A DNA stretch of 64,000 bases from Modestobacter marinus (GCF_011758655.1 NZ_JAAMPA010000001.1:992001-1056000); one strand, 5' to 3'; positions 47,240 through 56,940 are shown, counted from the stretch's first letter. Numbers and translations: made by a program. The notes: generated from the letters alone by a model not told the origin.

Positions 47240-48178
47240 TCAGCGGAGCGTGACCTGCCGGGACAGCAGCCCGGCGCGTGCCCGCCGCTCGTCGGCGGTC
47301 AGCGGCTCGGTGACCGCCAGCGCGGCCTCCAGCCGGGAGTGCAGCTCCGCCGAGGGGCCGGCCCACTCGGCGCCGGGCACCTCACCGGGCACGTCCCACA
47401 CCGGGACGACGAGGCCCAGGGCGCGGAAGGCGCCGGCGTAACGGGTGCCCTCCCCCAGGCTCAGCTGCTCGGCGGCGCCGAGCCGGGCCAGGGCGTCCAG
47501 CAGCGCCTCCTCCGGCTCGGGGCGCACCCAGCGCACGTGGCCGCGCTCGGTGGTCGGCCGGCACCAGTAGGCGGCCTCCAGCCCGGCCAGCCGCACCGTG
47601 GGCATCACCATGTCGTTGGCCTGCCGGAGGCTCGCGCGGGCGGTCGCGTCGACGTCGGCGCCCTCCAGCCAGAAGTCGAAGTCGTCGTGCACGGTGACCT
47701 CGAACGGCGCCGAGAGGTCCAGCAGCTCCTGCAGCCGCGGCCCGGCCGAACCGGCGGCACCGATGGGGCCCGGGTCGACGGGGGCACCGGCCGGGGCCTC
47801 CAGCGCGGCGGCGAGCGCGGTGCCGAGGTCGCGGCTGACGTCGTCGGAGGAGGTCTGCAGCTGGACGCCGAGCAGGATCTCGCCGTTGGCCCGGACCAGG
47901 GCGGGGGTGCCGCCGGGGAGCACGCTGGCCAGCGTGACCGAGCGGCCGTCCGTGGTGGTCAGCGCGGCCGTGGCAGCCGGCACGAGCTCGCGCAGCGCCA
48001 CCCAGTCGACCTCGCCGGGGAGGCCCTCGAACGGGCGGAGCACGGGCTGGCCGTAGCCGGAGCCGTGGCAGTGCTTGTAGCGGCGGCCGGAGCCACAGGG
48101 GCAGGGCGCCTTCGGGTTGGTCTCGCCGGCGGCCGCGGCGGGGGCGGCGGGACGGCGGCGGGTCGTGGAGCGGGCCAT
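47240..48178 (-). CDS. DUF5926-family protein with SEC-C zinc motif
   Basis: A 312-residue protein. A basic N-terminus (RSTTRRRPAAP) leads to a SEC-C motif, CPCGSGRRYKHCHG (~25-38), the zinc-binding tail motif also found in SecA. The rest is a soluble domain (FDFWLEGADVDATAR) of unknown function, conserved in actinobacteria. ATG 48178 lacks a Shine-Dalgarno; TACGCT ends 7 nt before it, so the message may be leaderless. Confidence 0.88.
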   Translation of the reverse strand: MARSTTRRRPAAPAAAAGETNPKAPCPCGSGRRYKHCHGSGYGQPVLRPFEGLPGEVDWVALRELVPAATAALTTTDGRSVTLASVLPGGTPALVRANGEILLGVQLQTSSDDVSRDLGTALAAALEAPAGAPVDPGPIGAAGSAGPRLQELLDLSAPFEVTVHDDFDFWLEGADVDATARASLRQANDMVMPTVRLAGLEAAYWCRPTTERGHVRWVRPEPEEALLDALARLGAAEQLSLGEGTRYAGAFRALGLVVPVWDVPGEVPGAEWAGPSAELHSRLEAALAVTEPLTADERRARAGLLSRQVTLR

Positions 48179-48185
48179 GCACGCG

Positions 48186-48191
48186 AGCGTA
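48186..48191 (-). promoter_or_regulatory. probable -10 box (TACGCT) of the DUF5926 gene
   Basis: TACGCT on the minus strand ends 7 nt before ATG 48178; consistent with leaderless transcription. Confidence 0.45.
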
Positions 48192-48269
48192 TGTGGCCCG
48201 GGTCCACCGTTCCCGCCGAGCCTGGCAGGCGCGAGCCCGACGAGGCAGGAGGCCGGCCGGGCCGTTCCG

Positions 48270-48275
48270 TACCCT
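48270..48275 (+). promoter_or_regulatory. probable -10 box (TACCCT) of the P450 gene
   Basis: TACCCT ends 7 nt before GTG 48283 with no Shine-Dalgarno in between; consistent with leaderless transcription. Confidence 0.45.
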
Positions 48276-48282
48276 GCTGCCG

Positions 48283-49494
48283 GTGACACCGGTTGCCGCC
48301 CCGTTGGACCTGACCGACCCCGCGTTCGTCGCCGACCCCTACCCGGCGTTCGCCGTGGCCCGCGCCGCCGGGCCGGTGCAGTGGGACGAGCGGCAGGGCA
48401 TGTGGCTGGCGCTCGGCCACGCCGAGGCCAACGCCGTCCTGCGTGACCGGCGGCTGGGCCGGATCTGGTCGGACCGGACCCCCGCCGAGCGGTTCGAGAG
48501 CTTCAACCTGATCCACCGAAACGCCATCCTGGAGATGGAGCCGCCCACGCACACCCGGCTGCGCCGGCTGATCAGCGCGGCGTTCGCACGCGGGCACGTG
48601 GAGCGGCTGCGGCCGTGGGTGCAGGAGCTGGCCGACTCCCTGGTCGACTCCCTGGTCGAGCGCTCCGCCGGGCAGGACGACGTCGACGTGCTCTCCGGCA
48701 TGGCCGAGGAGCTGCCGGTCGCGGTCATCGCCGAGCTGCTCGGGGTGCCGGCGGCCGACCGGCCGCTGCTGCGGCCATGGTCGAACGCGATCGTGAAGAT
48801 GTACGAGTACGGCCGGACGACGGAGGTCGAGGCCGACGCCGAGCGGGCCGCCGCCGAGTTCGTCGCCTACCTGCGCGAGCTGGCCGCCGAGCGGCGGACC
48901 GCGCCGGGTGAGGACCTGCTCACCCACCTGGTCACGGTGCGCGACGCCGAGGGCGACCGGCTCACCGAGGACGAGCTGGTCACCACCTGCATCCTGCTGC
49001 TCAACGCCGGCCACGAGGCGACGGTCAACGTCAGCGGCAACGGCCTGCTGGCGCTGCTGGAGCACCCGGACGAGCTGGCCCGGCTGCGCGCGGACCCGGG
49101 CCTGCTGCCGACGGCGATCGAGGAGCTGATGCGCTTCGACTCACCGCTGCAGCTGTTCGAGCGCACCGCCACCGCCGACGCCGAGGTCGGCGGGGTCACC
49201 GTCGAGTGGGGTCAGAAGATCGCCGCCCTGCTGGGCAGCGCGAACCGCGACCCGGCCGTCTTCGCCGACCCCGACACCCTCGACGTCGGGCGCGCGGACA
49301 ACCCGCACATCTCCTTCGGCGCCGGGGTGCACTTCTGCATCGGCGCCCCGCTGGCCCGGGTGGAGCTGCAGGCCTCCTTCGGCGCGCTGCTGGGCCGCAC
49401 CTCCCGGCTGGAGCTGGCCCGCCCGGCCCGGCGCCGTCCCGAGTTCGTCATCCGCGGTCTCCAGGAGCTGCCGGTCGTGCTCACCGCCCGCTGA
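48283..49494 (+). CDS. cytochrome P450
   Basis: A 403-residue soluble bacterial P450 (CYP107-like length). I-helix oxygen-activation motif LLLNAGHEATV (~240), K-helix ExxR in IEELMRFDSP, and the heme-thiolate loop FGAGVHFCIGAPLAR with the Cys ligand (~350). C-helix motif THTRLRRLISAAF is also present. Redox partners are not encoded nearby and the substrate cannot be inferred. GTG 48283 is the start. Confidence 0.95.
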   Translation: MTPVAAPLDLTDPAFVADPYPAFAVARAAGPVQWDERQGMWLALGHAEANAVLRDRRLGRIWSDRTPAERFESFNLIHRNAILEMEPPTHTRLRRLISAAFARGHVERLRPWVQELADSLVDSLVERSAGQDDVDVLSGMAEELPVAVIAELLGVPAADRPLLRPWSNAIVKMYEYGRTTEVEADAERAAAEFVAYLRELAAERRTAPGEDLLTHLVTVRDAEGDRLTEDELVTTCILLLNAGHEATVNVSGNGLLALLEHPDELARLRADPGLLPTAIEELMRFDSPLQLFERTATADAEVGGVTVEWGQKIAALLGSANRDPAVFADPDTLDVGRADNPHISFGAGVHFCIGAPLARVELQASFGALLGRTSRLELARPARRRPEFVIRGLQELPVVLTAR

Positions 49495-49714
49495 GCCGTC
49501 GACCGAGCGGCCTGCCGTACCCACCATGGGCCCTGGCATGCCGTTGCGCGAAGAAACGACCAGAGAAGTGTTGTCCACACCGCGTCCGTGATCCGTCACC
49601 GCTGGTACTGGCCGCCTCGGAGAGCCGGGGAAAGGTCACCGTCGACCGGCACCCCGGGACGACGGTCTGCCTACCGTTGGGCAGTCCGCCGCACGGCGGG
49701 CTCCGGACGACGGC
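49495..49714. other. intergenic region, possible riboswitch promoter
   Basis: 220 bp between the P450 stop and the riboswitch. TACCGT at 49672-49677 may be a -10 element that would start transcription just before the riboswitch; no convincing -35 is present. No coding sequence is supported. Confidence 0.4.
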
Positions 49715-49870
49715 ACCGCCGAACCTGCCCACCGCCGCCCGGACATCAGAGACCACGGGCAGGCGCGGGGGACCCACCTCGCAGGACCAGGCCCTCGGGC
49801 CTTGGGGTGAAGCCGCATCATGCGGCCGGGCAGCTCTCGCCCGAACCCGACAGCTAACTCCGCAGGCGGC
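49715..49870 (+). promoter_or_regulatory. c-di-AMP (ydaO-yuaA) riboswitch
   Basis: All hallmark blocks occur in order: CGCCGAACCTGCCC (49717-49730), GGGGGACCC (~49767), GGGGTGAAGCCGC (from ~49804) and CCGAACCCGACAGCTAAC (49841-49858), with CCGCC (49716-49720) pairing to GGCGG (49865-49869) as the closing helix. In actinobacteria this class controls cell-wall hydrolase and LysM genes, usually as an off switch when c-di-AMP binds. A LysM gene starts at 49888. Confidence 0.92.
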
Positions 49871-49887
49871 GAGAGGCACACACACCC

Positions 49888-50745
49888 ATGCTCAATCGCT
49901 TCACGGCACGGCGTGACCGCTCCACCGGGCGTTCCGCCTTCGCTTCCGCGGCGCGCCCGGCCATGGTGGTCGCGGCGGCTGCGGCGATGTCCTTCGGGGT
50001 CATCGCACCGGCCCAGGCCCACACCGGCAGCCACACCGTGGCTCCCGGGGACACGCTCAGCAAGCTGGCCGCCGGTCACGGCACCACCTGGCAGAGCATC
50101 TACACCGCCAACAGCGGCACCATCGGCGGCAACCCGGACGTGCTCCGCGTCGGCCAGGTGCTGACCATCGGCGGCGGCGCGGCCCCGGCGGCCGCACCGG
50201 CGCCGGCGTCCGGCACCTACGTCGTGCGCTCCGGCGACACGCTCAACAAGATCGCCGCCCAGCACGGCACCACGTGGCAGGCGCTCTACGCCGCCAACAG
50301 CGGCACCATCGGCGGCGACCCGAACGTGCTCCGCGTCGGGCAGACCCTCACCCTCGGCGGGGCAGCCCCGGCAGCCCCTGCGGCCCCGGCGCCCAGCCGC
50401 CCGGTCGAGCAGGCCGCCAGCCGCAGCGCCGACCGGACCGCCACCGGTGACAACCGGTCCATCGGCCGGGCCATGGTCGCCGAGCGCGGCTGGGGCCCGG
50501 GCGAGTTCACCTGCCTGGACAACCTGTGGACCAAGGAGAGCAACTGGCAGACCACGGCCGACAACCCGACCTCCAGCGCCTACGGCATCCCGCAGGCGCT
50601 GCCCGGGTCGAAGATGGCCTCGGCCGGCCCGGACTGGCGCACCAACCCGGCGACCCAGATCACCTGGGGGCTGGACTACATCAGCGAGCGCTACGGCACC
50701 CCGTGCGCCGCGTGGGCGCACTTCCAGGCCAACAACTGGTACTGA
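49888..50745 (+). CDS. secreted LysM peptidoglycan-binding, transglycosylase-like protein
   Basis: 285 residues. Signal peptide (ARPAMVVAAAAAMSFGVIAPAQA, cleaved near AQA-HT), two LysM repeats (SHTVAPGDTLSKLAAGHGTT ~50-95 and YVVRSGDTLNKIAAQHGTTW ~108-155), an Ala/Pro linker and a C-terminal lysozyme-like domain (~195-285) with FTCLDNLWTKESNW (catalytic Glu in KESNW) and SAYGIPQALPGSKM. It probably cleaves peptidoglycan strands during growth or resuscitation. The leader holds a c-di-AMP riboswitch; a 17-bp hairpin lies 80 nt after the stop. Confidence 0.93.
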   Translation: MLNRFTARRDRSTGRSAFASAARPAMVVAAAAAMSFGVIAPAQAHTGSHTVAPGDTLSKLAAGHGTTWQSIYTANSGTIGGNPDVLRVGQVLTIGGGAAPAAAPAPASGTYVVRSGDTLNKIAAQHGTTWQALYAANSGTIGGDPNVLRVGQTLTLGGAAPAAPAAPAPSRPVEQAASRSADRTATGDNRSIGRAMVAERGWGPGEFTCLDNLWTKESNWQTTADNPTSSAYGIPQALPGSKMASAGPDWRTNPATQITWGLDYISERYGTPCAAWAHFQANNWY

Positions 50746-50827
50746 TCGACCAGCGCGGCGGGTGGGTCGGCGCGGTCCCGCGCTGACCCACCCGGCCGGC
50801 GGTCCGGGTGACCGGACCACCGGCGAC

Positions 50828-50865
50828 GACGACGCCCCGGCCGGGCTACCGGCCGGGGCGTCGTC
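50828..50865. terminator. perfect 17-bp hairpin, terminator-like
   Basis: Arms gacgacgccccggccgg (50828-50844) and its exact complement (50849-50865) with loop gcta. Likely terminator of the LysM gene. A closely related hairpin lies at 52879-52910 on the other side of the AlbA_2 gene. Confidence 0.7.
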
Positions 50866-51017
50866 ATGGCCTGTCATCGGGGCACTGACTGAGATCCGGC
50901 GCCGCCGGAAGTTCATCACTGCAGGCTGCCCAGTCAGCCCGCCCCTGACAGCCGACGGAAGCGAGCCGGGCCCGCCTCCCACGTTGCTGTCGGACCAAAC
51001 GGTCGAGTTTTATTGCT
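50866..51017. other. transition to lower-GC DNA, promoter region of the AlbA_2 gene
   Basis: The base composition drops markedly here (for example gagttttattgctcc near 51005). No coding sequence is supported. TTGCTC at 51013-51018 may be the -35 element of the next gene. Confidence 0.4.
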
Positions 51018-51033
51018 CCCTGTCAAGACAGGG
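51018..51033. promoter_or_regulatory. 16-bp palindromic operator in the AlbA_2 gene promoter
   Basis: ccctgtc (51018-51024), aa, gacaggg (51027-51033), a perfect dyad lying between a -35-like TTGCTC and a -10-like TAGTAA (51036-51041), seven bases before ATG 51048. Suggests autoregulation by the HTH-containing product. Confidence 0.6.
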
Positions 51034-51047
51034 TGTAGTAATACCGC

Positions 51048-52823
51048 ATGACGACACCCGCCGCGGCCAGCCGTGCGGTTTCTGACGCCTTGAAGGCCAT
51101 CTCGGCTGGCGCACGACCCGGCGACCTTGAATCGCAGTACTTAGACTTCAAGGAGTACAAGGAGCCGGCTGCCAACGATCGAGACTCGCTGAAAGCCGGA
51201 GCTGCCGACCTAGCCGAGGCCGCGGCGTGCATGGCCAACGCTCGCGGAGGAGCGATCGTCGTCGGTGTCGACGACGACGCAGCCGGGCCCGCTGCCTTCG
51301 TCGGATTGCCGCCGTCTCTGGACGAGGACGACCTTCGGCACCGCATCTGGCAACTGACCTCGCCGAACCTGGTCGTGTCGGCCGAGCGGCGCCCGGCTGG
51401 GTCAGCAGAGATTCTGGTCCTCCTGGTCGAGCCGGGCTTTGACCTGCACCGGGTCGGCGGAAAGCTGAGGGAACGGATCTCCGACCACTGCGAGCCAATG
51501 ACCCCCGAGCGAGAGGGGGCAGTCCGCGATGAACGGCGCAATTACGACTGGTCGGCCGAACTGACGAACTGGACCATGAAGGACGTCGCTGAGACTGCCA
51601 TCGAAGAGGCAAGGCGCCTGCTTGAGCAGGCTGGCGATGACCAGAGCCGACGCAGAGCCACGTTGAGCAATGAGGACCTGCTCCGCGAATGCGGAGTTCT
51701 TGACGACGATGGCCGCCTGCTAAGGGCAGGCGCCCTGCTCTTCACGCGACAGCAGGCGGCCCCCAACCCAACCATCCAGTACTTGCGGAAACGAACCCCC
51801 GGCGGTGCATTGACCCGCCCTCCCGAGGTGCACGCATTGCCCCTTCTCCTGACTATTCGTGAATGCCTACGCGATGTCGACGCCGCGAACGAAACAACTC
51901 CGGTCACGCTTGCCAGTGGCGTTCAGCAACAGCTCGAGACCATTCCCCGCGCTGCCGTCAGAGAGGCCGTCGTCAATGCCGTTGCACACCGCGACTACCG
52001 ACTACCTGACCAGACAGTCATCGAACACAGTCCCTCGCAGCTAGTTGTCGTCAGCCCTGGGGAGCTCGTCTTTGGAGTCACGGAAGACAATCTGCTGACG
52101 CACAGCTCCAAGCCGCGAAACCGAAGACTCGCGGATGCTTTGCGAGTCTTGCGTCTGGCGGAGCGGGCGGGAACTGGTGTGGATGTGATGGTCCGCACCA
52201 TGGTGAGAGCCGGTCACAAGCCGCCTGGCTTCACGAGTCGGGGTGGGGCAGTCCGTGTCGTCCTATCCGGCGGCGCACCCGTGACGAGAGTTGCCTCACT
52301 GATGGCCAACCTTCCTGACGACGTCAGAGAGGACACTGATGCTGCTCTAACCATCGACTATCTGCGCTCGCACGCGACCGTTCGCGCGAAGGACATCGCA
52401 CCCGTAATCCAGAAGACCATCGACGAGGCCGCCGACGCGCTCCGACGGCTGAGCGACGATGTTTACGCCCTCATCGAGCCGACCCGCGAGGACCGCCGCT
52501 CTCGCATGCCCGCCTATCGTTTTCGGGAGAGAGTGCGCGCCGAACTCGGCTCCCTACTCCCCTATCACCGCAATGAGCAGGACGAGGTGGATCGTCGGAT
52601 CATCGCGCACTTGCGCGAGTACCCGACGGTCAGCAATCAAACAGTGCAAAACCTCTGCCAGGTGCAAGTCACGCGCGCGAGCGTCCTGCTCCGGTCGCTG
52701 GCAGACAGACAGATCATCAAGAAGACCGACGACTCACCGGAACGCGGACCCTCGGTGCGCTACGAACGCGGCCCGCACTTTCCGTCTCAAAGTCGCACAC
52801 GTAGAGCTACTGGCTCGAACTAG
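51048..52823 (+). CDS. AlbA_2/Schlafen-like putative DNA-binding protein with GHKL ATPase-like domain
   Basis: 591 residues. The N-terminal ~140 residues fit the AlbA_2 (Schlafen-like) domain: ESQYLDFKEYKEP, ACMANARGGAIVVGVDDD, FDLHRVGGKLRERIS. The middle contains the HATPase_c_4-like block AVREAVVNAVAHRDYRL and SPGELVFGVTEDNLL with LRLAERAGTGVDVMVR. The last ~150 residues hold winged-helix elements (IIAHLREYPTVSNQTVQNLC...RASVLLRSLADRQII). Such proteins act as regulators or in phage defence. GC content and codon use are clearly lower than in all neighbours, indicating acquisition. A palindrome in its promoter suggests self-control. Confidence 0.82.
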   Translation: MTTPAAASRAVSDALKAISAGARPGDLESQYLDFKEYKEPAANDRDSLKAGAADLAEAAACMANARGGAIVVGVDDDAAGPAAFVGLPPSLDEDDLRHRIWQLTSPNLVVSAERRPAGSAEILVLLVEPGFDLHRVGGKLRERISDHCEPMTPEREGAVRDERRNYDWSAELTNWTMKDVAETAIEEARRLLEQAGDDQSRRRATLSNEDLLRECGVLDDDGRLLRAGALLFTRQQAAPNPTIQYLRKRTPGGALTRPPEVHALPLLLTIRECLRDVDAANETTPVTLASGVQQQLETIPRAAVREAVVNAVAHRDYRLPDQTVIEHSPSQLVVVSPGELVFGVTEDNLLTHSSKPRNRRLADALRVLRLAERAGTGVDVMVRTMVRAGHKPPGFTSRGGAVRVVLSGGAPVTRVASLMANLPDDVREDTDAALTIDYLRSHATVRAKDIAPVIQKTIDEAADALRRLSDDVYALIEPTREDRRSRMPAYRFRERVRAELGSLLPYHRNEQDEVDRRIIAHLREYPTVSNQTVQNLCQVQVTRASVLLRSLADRQIIKKTDDSPERGPSVRYERGPHFPSQSRTRRATGSN

Positions 52824-52878
52824 CGAGATCGACGCCCCAACCGTGCAAGGTGCGGGCGCACGGGTGGCCCAAGACGTC

Positions 52879-52910
52879 GATGCCCCGGCCGGGTTCTCGG
52901 CCGGGGCATC
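52879..52910. terminator. 12-bp hairpin, terminator-like
   Basis: Arms gatgccccggcc (52879-52890) and ggccggggcatc (52899-52910), 12 bp after the convergent araA stop side and 55 bp after the AlbA_2 gene. Its core is the same gccccggcc stem as the hairpin at 50828-50865. Confidence 0.6.
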
Positions 52911-52921
52911 GTCGTCTCAGC

Positions 52922-54445
52922 TCAGAGGCGCTGGTTGAGCCGGTGGTAGGCCGCGGACCAGCGCAACTCCTTGGCCAGGCTGCGCCGGGTGGTGTGGGCG
53001 TCGATGAGCACCAGCTCGGTCTGGAAGACCTCGGCCAGGTCGGTCAGCTCGTCGGCCCCCAGCTGGGTGGACAGCACCGTGTGGTGCGGCCCGCCGGCGG
53101 TCAGCCAGCCCTCGGTCGCCGTCTCGAAGTCCGGCCGGGGCTCCCAGACCGCCCGGGCGACCGGGAGGTTCGGCAGCGGCTCGGACGGCTCCACGACGTC
53201 GATCTCGTTGGCCACCCAGCGGAACCGGTCACCCAGGTCGCTCCAGCCGATCGTGATGCCGGCGGCCGGGGCGGCGGTGAAGACCAGGCGGGCCGGGTCC
53301 TCGCGGCCGCCGATGCCCAGCGGGTGCACCTCCAGCCGCGGCTTGTCCCCGGCGATCGTCGGGCACACCTCGAGCATGTGGGCACCGAGGATCTTCGGCG
53401 TCTCCGAGGCCAGGTCGTAGGTGTAGTCCTCCATGAAGGAGGTGCCGCCGGGCAGGCCCTGGGCGGCGACCTTGAGCACCCGCAGCAGCGCCGAGGTCTT
53501 CCAGTCGCCCTCACCGCCGAAGCCGTAGCCGTCGGCCATCAGCCGCTGCACGGCGAGGCCCGGCAGCTGGCGCAGGCCGCCGAGGTCCTCGAAGTTGGTG
53601 GTGAACGCGCCGAACCCGCCGTCGGTGAGGAAGGACCGCAGGGCCACCTCGATCCGCGCCTGGTAGCGCACGCTGTGGTGCCGGTCGCCGCCGGGGCGCA
53701 GGTCGGCGTCCATCTCGTAGAGGTCGCCGTACTCGGCGACCACCGCGTCGACGGCGGAGTCGGCGACCCGCTCGACGACGGCGACCAGGTCGTTGACGCC
53801 CCAGGTGTTCACCGACATGCCGAAGCGGATCTCCGCCTCGACCTTGTCGCCCTCGGTCACCGCGACGTTCCGCATGTTGTCACCGAACCGGGCCAGCTTG
53901 AGGCCCCGGGCGGCGGCGGCACCGGCGGCGGCGCGGGCCCAGGAACCGACCCGGGCCTGCACCCGCGGGTTGCCCGCGTGGCCGGAGACGGTGGTCCGCG
54001 GCGTGCGCAGCCGGGTGAGCATGAACCCGTACTCCCGGTCGCCGTGGGCGGCCTGGTTGAGGTTCATGAAGTCCATGTCGATCGTCGCCCACGGGAGAGC
54101 GGCGTCGGCCTGGGTGTGCAGGTGGAGCAGCGGCTTGCGCAGCGCGTCCAGCCCGGAGATCCACATCTTCGCCGGGGAGAAGGTGTGCATCCAGGTGATG
54201 ACCCCGAGGCAGTTCGGGTCCTCGTTCGCCGCGCCCATCATCGTCCGGATCGCCCCGGCGTCGGTGAGCACCGGCTTCCAGACCACCCGGACCGGGACGG
54301 CGTCGGCGCCGTCCAGCGTCGCGGCGACCCGCTGCGACTGCTCGGCGACCTGCTGGAGGGTCTCCTCGCCGTACAGCCCCTGGCTGCCGGTGAGGAACCA
54401 GATCTCCGAACCCTCGAATGCCACCTGCTGCTCCTTCGTGCTCAT
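52922..54445 (-). CDS. araA: L-arabinose isomerase
   Basis: A 507-residue isomerase, L-arabinose to L-ribulose, Mn-dependent. Metal and catalytic residues are in the expected blocks: Glu in [14 protein letters not shown], Glu in [10 protein letters not shown], His in [10 protein letters not shown] and His in GGPHHTVLS. The N-terminus [16 protein letters not shown] is typical. ATG 54445 overlaps the araD stop by 4 bp. It ends the araB-araD-araA transcript. Confidence 0.97.
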   Translation of the reverse strand: MSTKEQQVAFEGSEIWFLTGSQGLYGEETLQQVAEQSQRVAATLDGADAVPVRVVWKPVLTDAGAIRTMMGAANEDPNCLGVITWMHTFSPAKMWISGLDALRKPLLHLHTQADAALPWATIDMDFMNLNQAAHGDREYGFMLTRLRTPRTTVSGHAGNPRVQARVGSWARAAAGAAAARGLKLARFGDNMRNVAVTEGDKVEAEIRFGMSVNTWGVNDLVAVVERVADSAVDAVVAEYGDLYEMDADLRPGGDRHHSVRYQARIEVALRSFLTDGGFGAFTTNFEDLGGLRQLPGLAVQRLMADGYGFGGEGDWKTSALLRVLKVAAQGLPGGTSFMEDYTYDLASETPKILGAHMLEVCPTIAGDKPRLEVHPLGIGGREDPARLVFTAAPAAGITIGWSDLGDRFRWVANEIDVVEPSEPLPNLPVARAVWEPRPDFETATEGWLTAGGPHHTVLSTQLGADELTDLAEVFQTELVLIDAHTTRRSLAKELRWSAAYHRLNQRL

Positions 54446-55182
54446 CGTTGTCCGTAGACGTTCTGGTAGCGCGCGTACAGCGAGTCGACGTCCGCCTGCG
54501 CGATCGGGACGGGCTCCCCCAGCTGGCGGGAGAGGTGCACCGTGCGGGCGACGTCCTCGGTCATGACGGCGGCCTTGACCGCGGCCTTGGCCGAGGGCCC
54601 GATGGTGAAGACGCCGTGGTTCTTCATCAGCACCGCCGGCGAGCGGTGCCCCTGCAGCGTCGCGACGATGCCCTGGCCGATGGAGTCGTCGCCGATTAGC
54701 GCGAACGGCCCCACCGGGATGGGTCCGCCGAACTCGTCCGCCATCGCGGTGAGCACGCAGGGGATCTCCTCGTGCCGGGCCGCCCAGGCCGCGGCGTAGG
54801 TGCTGTGCGTGTGCACCTGGCCGTTGACCTCGGGCATGTGCCGGTAGACGTAGGCGTGCGCCGCGGTGTCGCTGGAGGGCGCACGGACGCCGTCGAGCGG
54901 GTTCCCGTCCAGGTCGCAGACGGTGATGCCCTCCCAGGTCAGCTCGTCGTACTCGACGCCGCTGCCCTTGATGACGAACAGGTCCTCGCCGGGCACCCGC
55001 TCGGACACGTTGCCCGAGGTCCAGGTGACCAGCTCGTAGCGGGTCAGGTACGCGTGCAGGGCGGCGACGTGCTCGCGCTGCGCGCGGTGCGTCCCCTGCT
55101 CGGTGCGGGTGGGGGTGGCCCCTCTCGGGGTCCCCGCGGAGACGTCGAGCGCCAGCGAGGCGTCTTCGTGGGGTGAGTTCAT
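54442..55182 (-). CDS. araD: L-ribulose-5-phosphate 4-epimerase
   Basis: A 246-residue class II aldolase-fold enzyme that converts L-ribulose-5-phosphate to D-xylulose-5-phosphate. Zinc ligands: the two His of VHTHSTYAA (~115) and the His of [10 protein letters not shown] (~180); phosphate loop [10 protein letters not shown] and SSDTAAH. The N-terminal ~30 residues are an extra polar tail. ATG 55182 overlaps the araB stop (ATGA) and the stop overlaps araA. Confidence 0.96.
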   Translation of the reverse strand: MNSPHEDASLALDVSAGTPRGATPTRTEQGTHRAQREHVAALHAYLTRYELVTWTSGNVSERVPGEDLFVIKGSGVEYDELTWEGITVCDLDGNPLDGVRAPSSDTAAHAYVYRHMPEVNGQVHTHSTYAAAWAARHEEIPCVLTAMADEFGGPIPVGPFALIGDDSIGQGIVATLQGHRSPAVLMKNHGVFTIGPSAKAAVKAAVMTEDVARTVHLSRQLGEPVPIAQADVDSLYARYQNVYGQR

Positions 55183-56837
55183 GCCGGCTGCTCCTCGGTG
55201 GTAGCGGGGGTCGGGGTCGGGTCGGTCGGCCGGTCGCCGACGGCGACGTGTGCCACGGCCGCCCGCTCGACCGGCAGCCCGGCGACGTAGCGCTCCATGA
55301 ACGCGTCGAAGCCGGCGACGTCGGCCGGGTCGGGGTCTGCGGTCTGCAGGCTCGCGTCGGTGAAGACGGTGCCGTCCAGGTAGTCGGCCAGGGTCTGCTC
55401 CGGCGCGCGACCGGCGGAAAAGGCGGCCAGGACGGCGATGCCCCAGGCGCCCCCCTCGGCGGCGACGTCGCCGACGGAGACCGGGGTGTCGATCGCGGCG
55501 GCCAGGAACCGCTGCGCCACGCCCTCGGTCTTGAACAGACCGCCGTGGGCGAACATCCGGTCCAGCCGGACGCCCTCGGCCTTCTGCAGCACGTCCATCC
55601 CGATGCGCAGGGTCGCCAGCGACGAGTAGAGGTGCGTGCGCATGAACGAGCCGAGGTCCAGCGGGCTGTCCGGGGACCGCAGGAAGAGTGGCCGCCCCTC
55701 CTCGAGCTCGGTGATCGGCTCGCCGGACAGGTAGTTGTAGGCGAGCATCCCGCCGCCGTCGCCGGCCCCGTCGAGGGCCGCGGTGAACAGCGCGGAGAAG
55801 ACCCGGGACGAGTCGGCCTCGACGCCCAGCGCCCGGGCGAACTGGCCGAACAGCCCGGCCCAGGCGTCCAGCTCGCTGGCCCCGTTGTTGCAGTGCACCA
55901 TCGCCACCGGGTCACCGGCCGGCGTGGTGACCAGGTCCAGCTCGCGGTGCACGCTGCCCAGCGCCTGCTCCAGCACGACCATGGCGAAGATCGACGTCCC
56001 GGCGGAGACGTTGCCGGTGCGCGGGGCGACCGAGTTGGTGGCCACCATGCCGGTCCCGGCGTCGCCCTCCGGCGGGCACAGCAGGGCGCCGGGGCGCAGC
56101 CGTCCGGTCGGGTCGAGCAGCCGCGCGCCGTCGTCGGTGAGGGTGCCGGCCGGCTGGCCGGCGACGGCGACGGCCGGCAGCAGCCCGGCCAGGTCGAGCT
56201 CGGCCCCTGCCTCGGCGGCCAGCTGGCCGAACCGGGCCAGCATCGTGGCGTCGTAGCCGCCCGTGGCGGGGTCGATCGGGAACATGCCGCTGGCGTCGCC
56301 GACGCCGAGCACCTTCTCCCCGGTCAGCTTCCAGTGCACGTACCCGGCGAGCGTGGTCAAGTGGTCGATCCGGCCGACGTGCTCCTCGCGGTCCAGGATC
56401 GCCTGGTAGACGTGCGCGACGCTCCACCGGTGCGGGATGTTGCAGCCGAACTCCGCGCTGAGCCGCTCGGCGGCCCGGCCGGTGTTGGTGTTCCGCCAGG
56501 TGCGGAAGGGCGTGAGCAGCTCACCCTCGGCGTCCAGGGCGAGGTAGCCGTGCATCATCGCGGACACCCCGAGCGCACCGACCTCGGCGAGCTCGACCCC
56601 GTGGCGCCGCTGCACGTCCTCGGCCAGGGCCGAGACGGCCTGCTGCACCCCGGCCCAGACCGCGTCCAGCGAGTAGGTCCACAGCCGGTCCACCAACTGG
56701 TTCTCCCAGTCGTGGCTGCCGACGGCGAGCGGTGCGTGGTCCGGCCCGATCAGCACCGCCTTGATCCGGGTCGACCCGAACTCGATCCCCAAGGCCGTGC
56801 GACCGGAGGTGATCGCCGTGCCGGCGTCCATCGTCAT
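55179..56837 (-). CDS. araB: ribulokinase (FGGY family)
   Basis: A 552-residue FGGY carbohydrate kinase, phosphorylating L-ribulose. N-terminal phosphate-binding strand [15 protein letters not shown], the Thr-rich [11 protein letters not shown] block and the C-terminal [19 protein letters not shown] (ATP site). Position directly before araD and araA fixes the substrate. ATG 56837 has GGAAGGGG about 8 nt upstream. A LacI-type operator lies 80-93 bp upstream, between lacI and araB, so araBDA has its own regulated promoter. Confidence 0.93.
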   Translation of the reverse strand: MTMDAGTAITSGRTALGIEFGSTRIKAVLIGPDHAPLAVGSHDWENQLVDRLWTYSLDAVWAGVQQAVSALAEDVQRRHGVELAEVGALGVSAMMHGYLALDAEGELLTPFRTWRNTNTGRAAERLSAEFGCNIPHRWSVAHVYQAILDREEHVGRIDHLTTLAGYVHWKLTGEKVLGVGDASGMFPIDPATGGYDATMLARFGQLAAEAGAELDLAGLLPAVAVAGQPAGTLTDDGARLLDPTGRLRPGALLCPPEGDAGTGMVATNSVAPRTGNVSAGTSIFAMVVLEQALGSVHRELDLVTTPAGDPVAMVHCNNGASELDAWAGLFGQFARALGVEADSSRVFSALFTAALDGAGDGGGMLAYNYLSGEPITELEEGRPLFLRSPDSPLDLGSFMRTHLYSSLATLRIGMDVLQKAEGVRLDRMFAHGGLFKTEGVAQRFLAAAIDTPVSVGDVAAEGGAWGIAVLAAFSAGRAPEQTLADYLDGTVFTDASLQTADPDPADVAGFDAFMERYVAGLPVERAAVAHVAVGDRPTDPTPTPATTEEQPA

Positions 56838-56916
56838 GTCAGCAGCCCCTTCCGCCCACCGTGACGGGCCTGGTCCCAGCGAACCGGTCCACCGCGGGAC
56901 GCGGCGCCGGATGGAT

Positions 56917-56930
56917 TGTTAGCGTTAACA
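56917..56930. promoter_or_regulatory. LacI-family operator upstream of araB
   Basis: TGTTAGCGTTAACA, a near-perfect dyad with the central CG typical of LacI/GalR sites. A closely matching site stands before chvE at 62244-62257. Confidence 0.8.
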
Positions 56931-56940
56931 AACTGGCCCG

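Noticed and set aside
48270..48282. -35 partner for the P450 and other leaderless promoters
   Set aside because: No TTGAC-like sequence at proper distance was convincing, so only the -10 boxes were reported.
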